Assembly: GCA_025094145.1 (NCBI GenBank)
Contig: JALLLS010000008.1
Location: forward strand, 186,001-250,000
Direction: 5' to 3'
Source: Spinellus fusiger
Taxonomy: Eukaryota; Mucoromycota; Mucoromycetes; Mucorales; Phycomycetaceae
DNA length: 64,000 bases
Both the position numbers and the translations under genes were made by a program. The notes under the pieces were generated by a model. It was not told the DNA's origin and did not search any database. It worked only from the letters and a program-made list of their open reading frames with translations. This document shows positions 24,380 through 35,110 of the stretch, piece by piece; positions within the stretch are counted from its first letter, which is position 1; each line of letters starts with the position of its first letter.

Positions 24380-27300
24380 TTAATAGCTTTTGTCTGGCTT
24401 GAAAGTGTGGGTGGTGTTATTTTTTTTACCAAGGTTGGCAGAGGTGGAGGGTGTCGGAGAATCAGGAGAAGGAATTGTATATTTAATAATCTGTGTGGGG
24501 GCTTTAGTGATAGGTAAGAGGGCTGGAGTAACAGCTTTGGGGGGACAGTTGCTTTCCAAGTGGTATTTTGGTGGATGGATAGTCTGGGGTGCTCTTCCAT
24601 GCACTGGAAAGGCAGGCTTTGCTCCTTGGTAATATTTTCCATGATATTCATTGGACTCGATAATGGGAGGAACACCAGGAGCGCCAATATGAGCCATAGT
24701 GGCTAGACGATCAGCTAAGTAGGCAACAAGTAACTGTTGTGTATCAGAGGGCAATTGATTTTGTGACGAGGCTAGCTGTGTGTGCTGTTGGTGGATGTGT
24801 TTTTGATGTTGGCGCTGTTGACGAAACTTTTGCTGCTGTTGAAGATGTTGTTGAGACAACTTTCTTTGTTGATGTTTTAAATGGTGCTGATAGGTTACTT
24901 GAGAGGGTGTAGGACCTGAAAACTGTCTACGAACATACTGGTATCTTGGCGACAGCTGGTTTGCATGACTTGCATGATTCTGTGTTTGAGATGGTGAATT
25001 TGTTTGCATATACAATTGCTGCTTGTTAAACAGTATTTGTGGTTGTTGTGGTTGTTGTGGTAGTTCTTGCGGTGGTTGTGATGGCTGTTGTGATGGCTGT
25101 TGTGTTGATGACTTTTCAGTTTGATGATTATGTGGTTTCTGAAATATAGCTTGCTTTGGAACCATTGTTTTTGAGTCATGAAACTGTAAAAAAGGTTGTG
25201 CTTGCTGCGTTTTTTTTTGTGCTTTTTGTATATGCTGCACTTGCTGTATCTGTTGCTGTGGTTTTAAATTACAAATATGTATTTGTAGCTGATGCTCGGT
25301 CTCATTGGAGACTGTTTTTTCTGTCGGTGGAATTGCCATTGTGAGTTCATGATTGTGGTTCTGGTGCACATGCCCTGTTGGAGATGAGGTTGGCAATGAC
25401 AATTGTGGTTTCTGATCATTTTGACTCCCTGATGAGTGTACTGTGGTCTTACTTCTCAAAAGACCTATTCTCTGTTGCTGTATCAAATATTGTTGTAGCT
25501 GTGCAGGTGACACATTATTAGTAGGTAATAAGGAGAGCAATTGGTCATTAGGCATAGCATTAAGAGTAGCTATATGGGTAGTTTGACAATCTAAACAAGA
25601 AGCAATTTCTTCATAAGAACAGCAGTCTGGGCATGATTTTTCTCTGCATAATGAGAAATTCTCTAGTAGATGAGGGGCATTGGCTTTACTTTTGGGTGAG
25701 ATCTCAACTCGTGCAGAGATATGATTTTCCGAGTGACATAATGCATGATTCTCTAAATACAGATTGATAGATAAGCTAACTGTAATCAGCATAGTTTATT
25801 CTCCGTCCTTACTTGAATGTACAACATCAGCCTTTTCAGATGCTGGTGATGATAAAGAAGACCGACATCCCAAGGAGAGGGCTGGCGTATCAATGTGGGG
25901 AGCAACAACAGCTTCTGCTTCTTGCTTGCTTACTAATTTCTGACGTAACAATGCAAGTGTTTGTTCGGAACTGGCTTTTGTAATAGCATTGGTAGGTGTA
26001 GACTTTAACTTGGGTTGAATGATAGGATGAGAAGGCTGTTTTGTTGGTTTAATGCGAGAAAGAAGCAAAGGTGATTCTTCACTTATTGGGCGAGACACTG
26101 TAGTAGGTGGCAGGGTCAGACCAATAAGTACAGCCTATAATTCAACAGGAGATTAATATTCTATATGTATGGAAAATTCTTACATTGCGCTGGCTCTCTG
26201 GTACTGCTACATGGGGAGTAGAAATATTTTTCACGGGCATATCGTTCCAATTAAAAGGCACTGGCTTTGGTCGTGCTACTGGTATTTTTTTTGCTCCGGT
26301 GGCATGCATTTCATGAAGTTTTTTTGCTGCAGCCTGTTCTACCCCATTCGCTGAAGTCTATTATTTCAACAATTAAGGAGATTGGCCCTTTTTTCTCAGC
26401 CTACCATTTTACGTTTGTAAATAGCCTTTGCTAGTGTGACATGACTAATTTGAACGTGAATAGCATTCCACTTTACAGCCGCACTAATTGCATTCTATAT
26501 TAAATGTCATTCATCAAATGTCACTCTAAAGATGAACTACCATAGAATTCAACCGTGCTGATTTTACTGTGGTGGTGGGTTTGAGAGAAACGTTCTAGAT
26601 TCAACAGTATTAGATTTTATTTCATTCTGCTATTACCTTTGCCTACCTTTGAAGGAGGAGCTATAGCAGGAGTTGGCAGTAGTTTAGGCAATTCTGTCCT
26701 AAAGTATAGATACTATTTGTTACTCTTATTCTACCAAGCATTCACCTGACTCTTATTTACTTACATTTTATTATCTGATGTCATACTGCTTTTGTGCTTC
26801 TCATATCGTTCTTTAGTGAGTGAATCTTGTTGATGGAGTATTTTATCCATGTACTCATACTCATAATGGTATTTCTTGGTAGTATAAAGTGAATTCTCTG
26901 TGGATGGCTCTGGGAATGTCATTATAAGATGCCTATGTATATACTTACCCTTTGATACAGCATCTGTGGTCTTATTTACTGGTGTGTCTACAGCTGTCTC
27001 GACGGGTATCTCTGTGGTGGCTGTAGTGGTTGTTCTTATGGAGGTGCCCACAGGTGCACCGATGGGTGTGTCTGCAGGCATACTCACTACTTGTCTCTGT
27101 CTATTCATTCTATAGACTGGATGATGTCTCATTGAAACGATGCCTAAAAAACACAATGAACCAAAAGTATGAGTCTTGTGCTCAACACAACACAACATCC
27201 CCACCATCTCTACTGTTACCATGACCCCGAACTATAGGCACATGGCTTGTATCTTTTAGTAGGTTGGATGATTTAAGAAAAGAGAGAAACCCATAAATTA

Positions 27301-28410
27301 GTCATCATGTTCTTGTTATAAGCTAATGAGGATATATACATTCAGGTAGTTTTCCCGAGAGGTAATGCCGTTTTGAGCCAATGGTCTCTTCTGAAAGCAG
27401 GTGTTTTGCTTTATCTCCTTGATAACAAGCAGTGACCAAACCACCATAAGCAGAAAAGAGATACTTTCTCTTTTGTTATATAGGTAGATATAGTGAGTGG
27501 ATAGAATCCAAAGATTAGCTTCTGAGCACTTGTCTTTTTTTTCCCTTCTCCTCTTGGGTGTAACAGCATTAGGAATACATACACGTCTGATATCTGATGG
27601 TCCTTTTGCATCTGCAACAAAAGTCAGTCACAGTGAACAGTGTCAGAAGAGAAAGTCCAAAGGATCTATTCTCGTCCCTTTGTTGTATTTACCTAATAAG
27701 TTGCGGATTGATTTCCAACTATTACCAAGGACCTATTCGCCGCAAGTTACAGTCTTGTCCTTTAGATATGCAGGTGTAGAATTCAATAGAGAGAAGAGTC
27801 ATACCTCGTCGTCACTATCATCTTCCTCCTTTTCTTTGTGTGGTGTTGGTGTTGGTGTTGGTGTTGGTGTTGGTGTTGGTGTTGGTGTTGGTGTTGGTGT
27901 TGGTGTTGGTGTTGGTGTTGGTGTTGTTGGTGTTGGTGTTGGTATTGGTGTTGGTGTTGTTGGTGTTGGTGTTGGTATTGGTGATGTTTTTGTTGGTGTT
28001 GGTGGTGTTGGTGATGTTTTTGTTGGTGTTGGTGATGTTTTTGTTTTTGTTGGTGTTGGTGTTGGTGTTGGTGTTGGTGTTGGTGTTGGTGTTGGTGTTG
28101 GTGTTGGTGTTGGTGTTTTTGCTGCTGCTGCTGGACGTAAATGTGAATGTGGACGTGAATGTGGCGGGCGTGTTAAGCAGGCAAGGTCACCCCTGTAGGT
28201 GTCTTTTGCGAGTGCCATAAGAATGGACCCTGCTTCTATATCTTCTGGATCAGGATCCACAGACGTATGCACAGGCACAGGTTTTCTATTGCCAAGAACA
28301 ATCTTTTTTCTGGTATGGCCTACTGGCAGAGTGTTGTTGTGATGGGGCATGACGTGGGTTCTTTTAGTGTGTGAGTGGTGGTTAAGGTTGGCATGACGTG
28401 TAGCAGGCAT
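24380..28410 (-). CDS. Gln-rich protein with Thr-Pro repeats, function unknown (13 exons)
   Basis: Exons: 27805-28410, 27693-27732, 27530-27611, 27340-27467, 27220-27252, 26949-27143, 26765-26909, 26647-26698, 26541-26594, 26405-26494, 26184-26357, 25813-26134 and 24380-25752. They sum to 3294 bases (1097 aa), and all phases agree. Order in the protein: a His-rich N-terminus, an EDIEAGSILMALA helix, a long Thr-Pro repeat encoded by GGTGTT-type hexamers, an acidic stretch, conserved-looking text (KGPSDIRRVCIPNAV, YLFSAYGGLVTACYQGD), a Thr-rich linker, RPKPVPFNWNDMP, a Cys cluster (CREKSCPDCCSYEE) and a Gln/His/Pro-rich C-terminal third. No known domain is recognised. The style suggests a nuclear regulatory protein, which is inference. 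The intron at 27468-27529 has a weak donor and is the least certain junction. Confidence 0.72.
27840..28121. repeat. GGTGTT hexanucleotide repeat (Thr-Pro coding)
   Basis: A long array of GGTGTT hexamers with GGTATT, GGTGAT and TTTGTT variants. On the minus strand it encodes the Thr-Pro repeat of the Gln-rich gene. On the plus strand it keeps Gly-Val and Val-Leu frames open by chance. The six-base unit keeps the coding frame when the copy number changes. Confidence 0.9.
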
Positions 28411-29872
28411 AAAGGAAGAAAGAGAAAAGCAGTCAAAGAATAAAATAAATAGAAAGAGCCATTAAATAAATTAAAAAAGTGCGTCTTATTTAAATAAGAA
28501 AAAAGGAACAAGCAAGAAATGGAAAAGGAAAAAAGAACTAACAAAAAAGGCAACCTACAAAATAAGTAAAATGGAAAAAGAGATAAAAGGAGAAATAGCC
28601 TAAAATAAATACGCTGATTCTCTGCGCCATCAAGTGACACAATCTTCCATGAGGGGGGGGGAGAGGGAGATAGGTGATAAGTCAAAAGGTGAGTCCATGA
28701 GTGAAAAGTGACAAGTCACAAAGAGAAAAAGAAAGAGGTTTGGTATGGGTCAATGCACTGCACACCACATATACTACACACACACACTACACACAGCAAT
28801 AAGGAAAAGGGGGGGGGACTCAGTCAATGGATTCTCATTCATAAGAAAGGCCAATGCAAGTCACTGAATTAGAAAAGAGGGGAAGGGTTTTTCTCTCTTT
28901 TTTCTTTTTGCCTGGTAAAAAGAGATGGAAATATTTCAGTAGGCCATGGAAAGAAGTTGGCTTGGGGAATTTTTTTTTTCACTTTTACTTTCTTTCTTAC
29001 GCTCTGAGAAAGAGAGAAAAAAAAGAGAGAAAAAAGAGAGAAAAAAGAGAGAAAAACCCTCCCCTCCAATCCACTTGGCCTTTTTTAATAGAGTAGAAAG
29101 TCCGTCTTGTAAAACCCTTGTTTGTGCTGATGTTATTTGAAGGCTCATCTTCATAAGTACCTTGCACCATACAGGAAGAAGGAGAGGATCGGCGTCTGTC
29201 TTGTTCTGTGCCTTGTCTCTACCTTGTCTCTAATATTCTCTAATATTCTCTTCTCTACTCTCTACTCCACTCTACTCTCTATTCTACCTTCACGTGTTCC
29301 TACTTTGGCACTGAGAAAGAAGCCATGGACATTCAAATAACAAGACCCAATTTCCTTTGATGCTCCGTCACCAGAAAGGATGTTGTTTTTCTGGCTTCTT
29401 CAATCTCTCTCTAATCTCTAATCTCTAATCTCTAATCTCTCTCTCTTTCTTCCCTCTTTCTTCTCTCTCTTTTATCGACTGACTGTAGATTGGCTGTAGT
29501 GCAGTCCAGACAGTCCAACGATTTTAGCTCAGTTCAGCTCAGTTCAACCCACACCTGTTGAGTCATTGCAGTCACACCCTTTCCTTCTTTCTCTCCTCTC
29601 TTCTTTCTCTTCTTCTTTTCTCTTCAGGCACACTTTCCTTTTCCCTCCCCTTCCTTTTCCTTTTCCTTTCCTTTTCCTTTTCTTCTTCTCCTCCTCTTCT
29701 CATCTTGTGTGTGTAGTGCGTGTGTAGTGCGTGTAGTGTAGTGTGTGTAGTGTAGTGTGTGTAGTGTAGTGTGTGTAGTGTAGTGTCTTTCTATCTCTCT
29801 CTCTATCAATCTTCCTTCTAACCTCCCTTTTACCTCATCAACTCATCAACAACAGGCAAAAAAGAGCCTTCC
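28411..29872. promoter_or_regulatory. Divergent intergenic region with simple repeats
   Basis: Spacer between the divergent starts of the Gln-rich gene and PSR1. It contains a G run at about 28653-28661, purine tracts with poly(A) at 29000-29060, a TCTCTAA-type repeat near 29400-29450, long pyrimidine tracts at 29580-29700 and a GTGTAGTG-type repeat of about 14 bases at 29708-29790. The CT-rich DNA just upstream of the PSR1 ATG is common in fungal promoters. No specific site is identified. Confidence 0.5.
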
Positions 29873-31373
29873 ATGACAAACTCACCTCACCGCTTCAGTC
29901 TATTTGGAAAGTCACAAGGTAGCTTCCTATAGAAACAAAAACAGACACTCAACCTACTTTCATGAAGCAAAACGAAAGATATTTGGTAGATCTGATTGGC
30001 TAAAATCAAAACCAAAGTCTTCTTCCTCATCATCACCACAGCAGCAACAACAACAGCAACCAACATGCAACACTCGTCAAGGCAGTCGATTTCTATCTCT
30101 TTTAATGTGCTGCACCTTGGGAGGGAACATTTCCCAAGACAGGGAACATAGCACACAGAGTCGAATGTCAGCAGAAACACCACACAGAACCAGCAGTAAC
30201 AATGCCACTGCCTCACAGACCATTACCTATTCCAGTGGTTCTGTTGGACTGAAAGAAGATCCCACCACACTGCAGCCAGTAGAAGAGAAGAGCATAGATG
30301 TACCTGTGTTGGGAGTGTCTTTGGGATTATTCACTGTAGAGCCAGCCTTAGAACCATTGGCAGAGACCTCAGAAGAGACCTCAGAAGAGACCTCAGAAGG
30401 GAGATTTATAGAGCCAAATGTAGAAGCAGATGGAGAGGCAGACACAGCCAAAGAATCCATGGCTGACCTGCCATTGTCATCTTCTATAGAAGAACAGACT
30501 ACCAAGAACCTCACAGAGGATAAGATTGCCACTGCTACTTCCCCTCTTCTTCCTCTTCCTACTATTTCTCCCACTACTAATATGAACACTACTGCTACTC
30601 CTCCTCCCACTCGCCCTATTACTCCTCCTCTTCCTCCTCCTCCCACCACCGACATTAGTGAAGAACCTCATCATGGGTGGCTCTTGGATCCAATAGCCCC
30701 TCAGGACAAACACCGTAAATGTCTTGTATTAGATCTGGACGAAACCCTTGTTCACAGCTCATTCAAGGTGAGTCCTTAGCTCGAGGCGGTATTAATCCAG
30801 TGTAGGTTGTCCCCCAAGCAGATTTTGTTGTGCCTGTAGAAATCGATAGCCAAGTCCATGATGTATTTGTTCTCAAAAGACCAGGTGTAGATGCCTTTAT
30901 GAAGCGCATGGGTGAAATCTACGAGATTGTAGTATTCACTGCCAGTCTCTCCAAAGTAATTCGTCTCTCTTCTCTTCTTCCTATACTCATCTCCATTGTA
31001 GTACGCTGATCCTGTCCTGGATATGTTTGATCAACACCGTGTCGTACAGCACAGACTGTTTCGTGAATCCTGCTTCAATTACAAAGGAAACTATGTCAAG
31101 GTAGGCTGTTCTGTAAAAGAATCCTCTCATCCATTGTCTTGCTAGGATCTATCTCAACTAGGAAGAGACCTGAACAGAGTCATCATCCTCGACAACTCTC
31201 CTGCTAGCTACATCTTCCATACTGCCAATGCTGTTCCTGTGTCTTCGTGGTTCAATGACCCTCATGATTCCGAACTGTTGGATCTGATCCCTTTTCTTGA
31301 AGACCTCTCTACTGTAGACGATGTCACTGACATTCTCGATACGACCATTCCTGGTCCTTTTTCGCATCTCTAA
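29873..31373 (+). CDS. PSR1: Psr1/SCP-type protein phosphatase (NIF/FCP1 homology domain)
   Basis: Exons 29873-29918, 29968-30767, 30806-30955, 31002-31100 and 31146-31373 sum to 1323 bases (440 aa), with introns of only 38-49 bases. The N-terminal 270 residues are low in complexity (Ser, Gln, Pro/Thr-rich). Residues near 55-60 hold MCC in [12 protein letters not shown], comparable to the palmitoylated SILCC start of yeast Psr1. The catalytic haloacid-dehalogenase motif is [16 protein letters not shown], with the nucleophile in DLDET. Later motifs are [27 protein letters not shown] and [11 protein letters not shown] with a C-terminal [11 protein letters not shown]. The family dephosphorylates Ser/Thr residues; yeast Psr1/2 act in the salt-stress response at the plasma membrane. 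Exon 1 is short and inferred from a consistent splice. Confidence 0.93.
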
Positions 31374-31676
31374 TATGACTACACTTTTCTGTTTATTGTA
31401 AGATAGCATGCACATACACATACACCATCATTGCACACCTCCACGCTCAACCCACCTGCTTACCCGCTTACAGACTTCTCCTACTCTAAATACTCTCCTT
31501 ATAACTCTTCTATGACTTGCCCGGTGTGATGGTGTGATGACAAGACAGATTAGACTAGACTAGAAGCAGGGAATAGACTAGAAGGAGAGAATAGAGTAAT
31601 AATAGACCACTGCTACAATAATAATGATAATAATGATAATAATGATAATATCAATATCAATATCAATAACACGCCT
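31374..31676. other. Convergent spacer between PSR1 and ARL2
   Basis: About 300 bases between the stops of the convergent PSR1 and ARL2 genes. It has repeats of AATAATGAT and ATCAAT type near 31616-31668. No gene is present. Confidence 0.6.
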
Positions 31677-32454
31677 TTAATCTAACATGTATATACGTGA
31701 GGCTACATCATTTACAATCCAGTCCATGCCCTTGAAGAGATTATTGCCCGTCACAGCACTACTGGACATGATGGCCCAATGGTGGCCTTTGATGGAGTCC
31801 AAGTGAAGCGCCTGTCCCCACCAGTCAAAGAAAGAAAAAGAAACATAATGCTATATCACTTACTGTACGAATCTCCTGCTCAGACAATGCCCCTGCCAAG
31901 TCCTGTTTATTGGCAAACACTAGTAATGTTGCACCTGCCAATCTCTAATCCAACAGAAGAAACTGTCACTCTACAACCCTTATAGTAATTTACCTCTTCC
32001 TGAAGAAGCTGGAATAGTTCATGTTGGCAGTCCTGAAGACGAAGACGGTCTGCTGCATCCACCACCCACACAAGTGCGTCTGTCTGTTCAAAGTAGTTGC
32101 GCCAGTACGAACGAATGGACTTTTGTCCTCCTACGTCCCATATATTCAACTTGTAACTAGTCCACACGTCAATAGACAAGTTCTTTATCTTTCTTTCTTT
32201 CTATTCTTCTATTTATTCATTCATTTTTGGATGCTACATACTCCTCATGTTCAAGTGTCTTGATATTAAACCCAAGCGTAGGAGACACAGTATCAATAGG
32301 TTCTCCATTGATTCTCTTGAGGATGGTGGTTTTGCCTGCATTATCAAGACCACTGTCACTGATGAGACGGCTTGTAAGAATACACTTACAGCATCAATAT
32401 TCTCATCTCTTTTTCCTTTTGTCTGTTCTTCTTTAAAATAGTAAGTAAACCCAT
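31677..32454 (-). CDS. ARL2: ADP-ribosylation factor-like GTPase Arl2
   Basis: Five exons (32390-32454, 32242-32352, 31994-32156, 31864-31944 and 31677-31811) give 555 bases and 184 aa, the exact length I recall for human ARL2. The start MGLLTILKK carries the Gly2 that Arf-family proteins often myristoylate. G1 is [12 protein letters not shown]. Switch I holds [17 protein letters not shown]3 is [19 protein letters not shown]4 is [11 protein letters not shown], and the SAVTG of G5 lies near the end. Arl2 (Cin4 in yeast, Alp41 in fission yeast) works with tubulin cofactors in tubulin folding and microtubule stability. The start lies 342 bases from a duplicated block shared with the next gene. 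Confidence 0.96.
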
Positions 32455-32796
32455 AGCTCAACAAGGAGCTACATCATGGGAAGGCGAGTTATTGTATACA
32501 GTCACGTGAGAAAGACATTCATAGACCTTAAATGAGTGGCAAGAACAGGCACAGACAGGAGGTGTTCATAGCAAGAGAAAGGCGTCACACTTCACAGAAG
32601 GACAATTGCCATAATAGTAGATTATAGAAAGTGTAGATTTAAAAAGGGCCAATTGGACAATGTTTCGATATTGCTTTCTTTCATAATGTACAGAAACTTA
32701 GTGTGTGAACAGGCAATAGTCATTGATGAGAAAGGTAAAGAAAGTCTTCTTGAATTTAAACTAATTATATCTGTCTGTCTGTCTATTTATTTATCT
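32455..32796. promoter_or_regulatory. ARL2 upstream region
   Basis: Upstream DNA of ARL2 (minus strand). It contains tetranucleotide CTGT/TCTA-type repeats at about 32770-32800 and a short ORF without coding features. It ends at the left arm of the inverted duplication. Confidence 0.45.
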
Positions 32797-33113
32797 ATTA
32801 TTGATCTATTGATCTATTTAAATACCTATTATTGATCTATTGATCTATTGATCTATAGTTTTTACTTTCCACTCTGAAATGACTATGAATTCCTTACAGA
32901 CATAGACATAAAGGAGAGTGTTATTTATACACCCTAATGACTATTCCTACACCATAGAGTTTATAGGCGGAGACATTTCCATTGAACCTACGACAATCGT
33001 GGATACAAATGTGTCTAAACACAGACACACTGCCTCTACATCGCATAGTCACTTGAATATAGTCACTTTGCTATGCCCACACCTTGCACCCTACAGTGAT
33101 GTACAGTGATATG
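32797..33113 (+). repeat. Left arm of a 317-base inverted duplication
   Basis: The reverse complement of 34591-34907 over 317 bases, with a single mismatch seen near the outer end (a G against a T in a GATCTATT repeat). It contains GATCTATT-type short repeats and a 63-codon ORF that is identical in both arms. The ORF has no recognised domain and is probably chance. Confidence 0.9.
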
Positions 33114-33311
33114 GTTTCATCTTAAACCCTTTTTGAACCTTCAATTGAATGTTTTTAAATTTTAATAGTCTTTGTTTATCTTCAAAACACATACAGTATC
33201 TCTAGTGTAAAACTCAAACTTAGATAGCGCATAGAGAGCAGTAAGATAACAAATACACATTTATTTGGCATAAAGCCTTAGTACTTGACATTAACCCCTT
33301 AATCTCCACTA
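33114..33311. other. Spacer with a Tc1-end-like remnant
   Basis: Near 33192 the sequence TACAGTATCTCTAGTG, followed by an AACAAATACACATTTATTT stretch, resembles the terminal part of Tc1 element no. 3. It is probably a terminal fragment only. Confidence 0.4.
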
Positions 33312-34379
33312 CACACCAGGAGAATTTTGGGATATATAAGGAAATATACTGAGAATAAAACCGCAACATTCTTATGATTGGCTAATGTGTTTAAAGAGGC
33401 CTTTTCGATGTCTAAATGAGCCATTTCAAACTCTACTTACCTATTTTAGCAATGACGATTGACTTTGTAATTATAAGTATAGAATTGGCTGTAAAGAGAA
33501 GAAATAGAACAAGAATCACCCCAAAATTACAACTCAGCCATTGAATTTATTGTTTAGCATAATGTGTTAACTATAAGCCCACAGTATTTGCAGCATAACA
33601 CTGCTTAAGAAAGATGTATTATAGAACACACTGAATTAACTCTAGTTGTCATTGTCCATAAAATAGAACCAAATACGACTTGATAATTAAGCACTTGTTG
33701 AGATGGGCATAGCTGAGCAAGGTAATGTACTATTATTAACAAAGAGAAACAATAGAAGGTGATAGACACTACCAAGAACTATTCTAGTGATAAAAAGGTA
33801 AGCAGTGTCTTCATCTGGGCTTGAGTTCAATGTAATCCACAAGACATTGTACTGACTCTTTTTCTAATAGATTATATATAGACTATTATTCTCAAGACAA
33901 GTATTAAGTACAAGGTAAGCATACTATCTCTCTTATTGAATTATTACTAATACACTCTTCTGCTATTAGATAAGTAAAGACTCTTTCTCAAGTCAGTCCA
34001 AGGTGGTCTATTCTTCCTTCTATACTGTCTAAGGTGTCTAGGGTGTCTAGGGTATACTCCTGAGCATAGCTATCTATCTCCCAAGGATAAAGCACAAGGC
34101 TTTTAGGGTGTAGATTCTATTGCTATGAGGGAATGCACTTGGGCAATAGCTACAGTCATAATATAGTATTAGCTATATTATTATAATAAACAATTCTATC
34201 CATCAACAGTATACTTTATTGATAACACAATTTGATAGTGAGTTATCCATAAAAAGAAACAATTATTTAGATACTTGCAAACCTTTGATCTTAAACACAG
34301 GTACATAAAAGGGAATTTTATTGTGAGGTAAAAGAAAGGAGCTATCACCGCTTAAAGGCCAGAAAAGTCTTTGGGTGTG
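33312..34379 (+). mobile_element. TIR element, copy B, complete
   Basis: A 1068-base element starting CACACCAGGAGAATTTTGGG and ending in the inverse repeat (CTTTGGGTGTG), with TA on both sides (33310-33311 and 34380-34381). The interior matches the left part of copy A. It has no open frame of convincing size, so it is probably a non-autonomous DNA transposon mobilised by a TA-targeting enzyme. It lies in the spacer of the 317-base inverted duplication. Confidence 0.8.
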
Positions 34380-34381
34380 TA

Positions 34382-34590
34382 TGCTATTCTATTGTCTTTG
34401 ATCAATCATTGGATTATAACAGTTATGAGGTATACTATCGGAGCCTCTAGAATAGGTATAGTTTAGTATAGGTTAATTAAGTGTAGAAGAAATAAAGCAT
34501 ATGTTTATTGTTTGTATGTTTATTATCAATATTAGTACTGTTTTTGATTATTGGTTTTTGATTATTTAACACTCACTTTAATGAATAGAT
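34382..34590. other. Spacer between TIR element B and the right arm
   Basis: AT-rich, with TTTATTGTTTGTATG repeats. No gene. Confidence 0.4.
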
Positions 34591-34907
34591 CATATCACTG
34601 TACATCACTGTAGGGTGCAAGGTGTGGGCATAGCAAAGTGACTATATTCAAGTGACTATGCGATGTAGAGGCAGTGTGTCTGTGTTTAGACACATTTGTA
34701 TCCACGATTGTCGTAGGTTCAATGGAAATGTCTCCGCCTATAAACTCTATGGTGTAGGAATAGTCATTAGGGTGTATAAATAACACTCTCCTTTATGTCT
34801 ATGTCTGTAAGGAATTCATAGTCATTTCAGAGTGGAAAGTAAAAACTATAGATCAATAGATCAATAGATCAATAATAGGTATTTAAATAGATAAATAGAT
34901 CAATAAT
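34591..34907 (-). repeat. Right arm of the 317-base inverted duplication
   Basis: Partner of 32797-33113. The arm ends 203 bases before the start of the Rmd8-like gene. Relative to their neighbouring divergent genes the two arms have the same orientation. Confidence 0.9.
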
Positions 34908-35110
34908 CCGGTTTTATCTCACCCATTATTATTCCCCACCCCCACCCCTTTTTTTTTCTTTTCTTTCGCCGTCTATTTTTGTCTGTGCTTCCTACTCTTT
35001 CCTTTGCTTCCTTTGACTTTCCTCATTTACTCTCTTAAGTGACTCTTTTTTTTAGTGACTCTCTCTTCATTCTCTCTCTCTTTCCTCTTTAGTGACTTTC
35101 TTCTTTCTTT
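34908..35110 (+). promoter_or_regulatory. Upstream region of the Rmd8-like gene
   Basis: CT-rich leader with CTTT and TTTTC tracts and several CTCTTTAGTGACT-like direct repeats (AGTGACT near 35037, 35056 and 35091). Pyrimidine-rich upstream DNA is common before fungal starts. No factor site is identified. Confidence 0.4.

Noticed and set aside
24166..24687. 173-codon minus ORF overlapping the end of the Gln-rich gene
   Set aside because: A shadow frame of the Gln-rich exon. The other frame continues the phased exons.
27497..28220. Gly-Val and Val-Leu repeat ORFs on the plus strand
   Set aside because: Antisense frames of the hexamer array. The minus-strand Thr-Pro frame is supported by in-phase exons.
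29396..29450. TCTCTAA-type tandem repeat resembling a telomere repeat
   Set aside because: Few copies, irregular and surrounded by other pyrimidine repeats in a promoter region. Not telomeric.
32918..33109. 63-codon ORF, identical to the one at 34595-34786
   Set aside because: The identity comes from the inverted duplication. No Kozak-like context, homology or coding bias seen. Kept only as part of the repeat.
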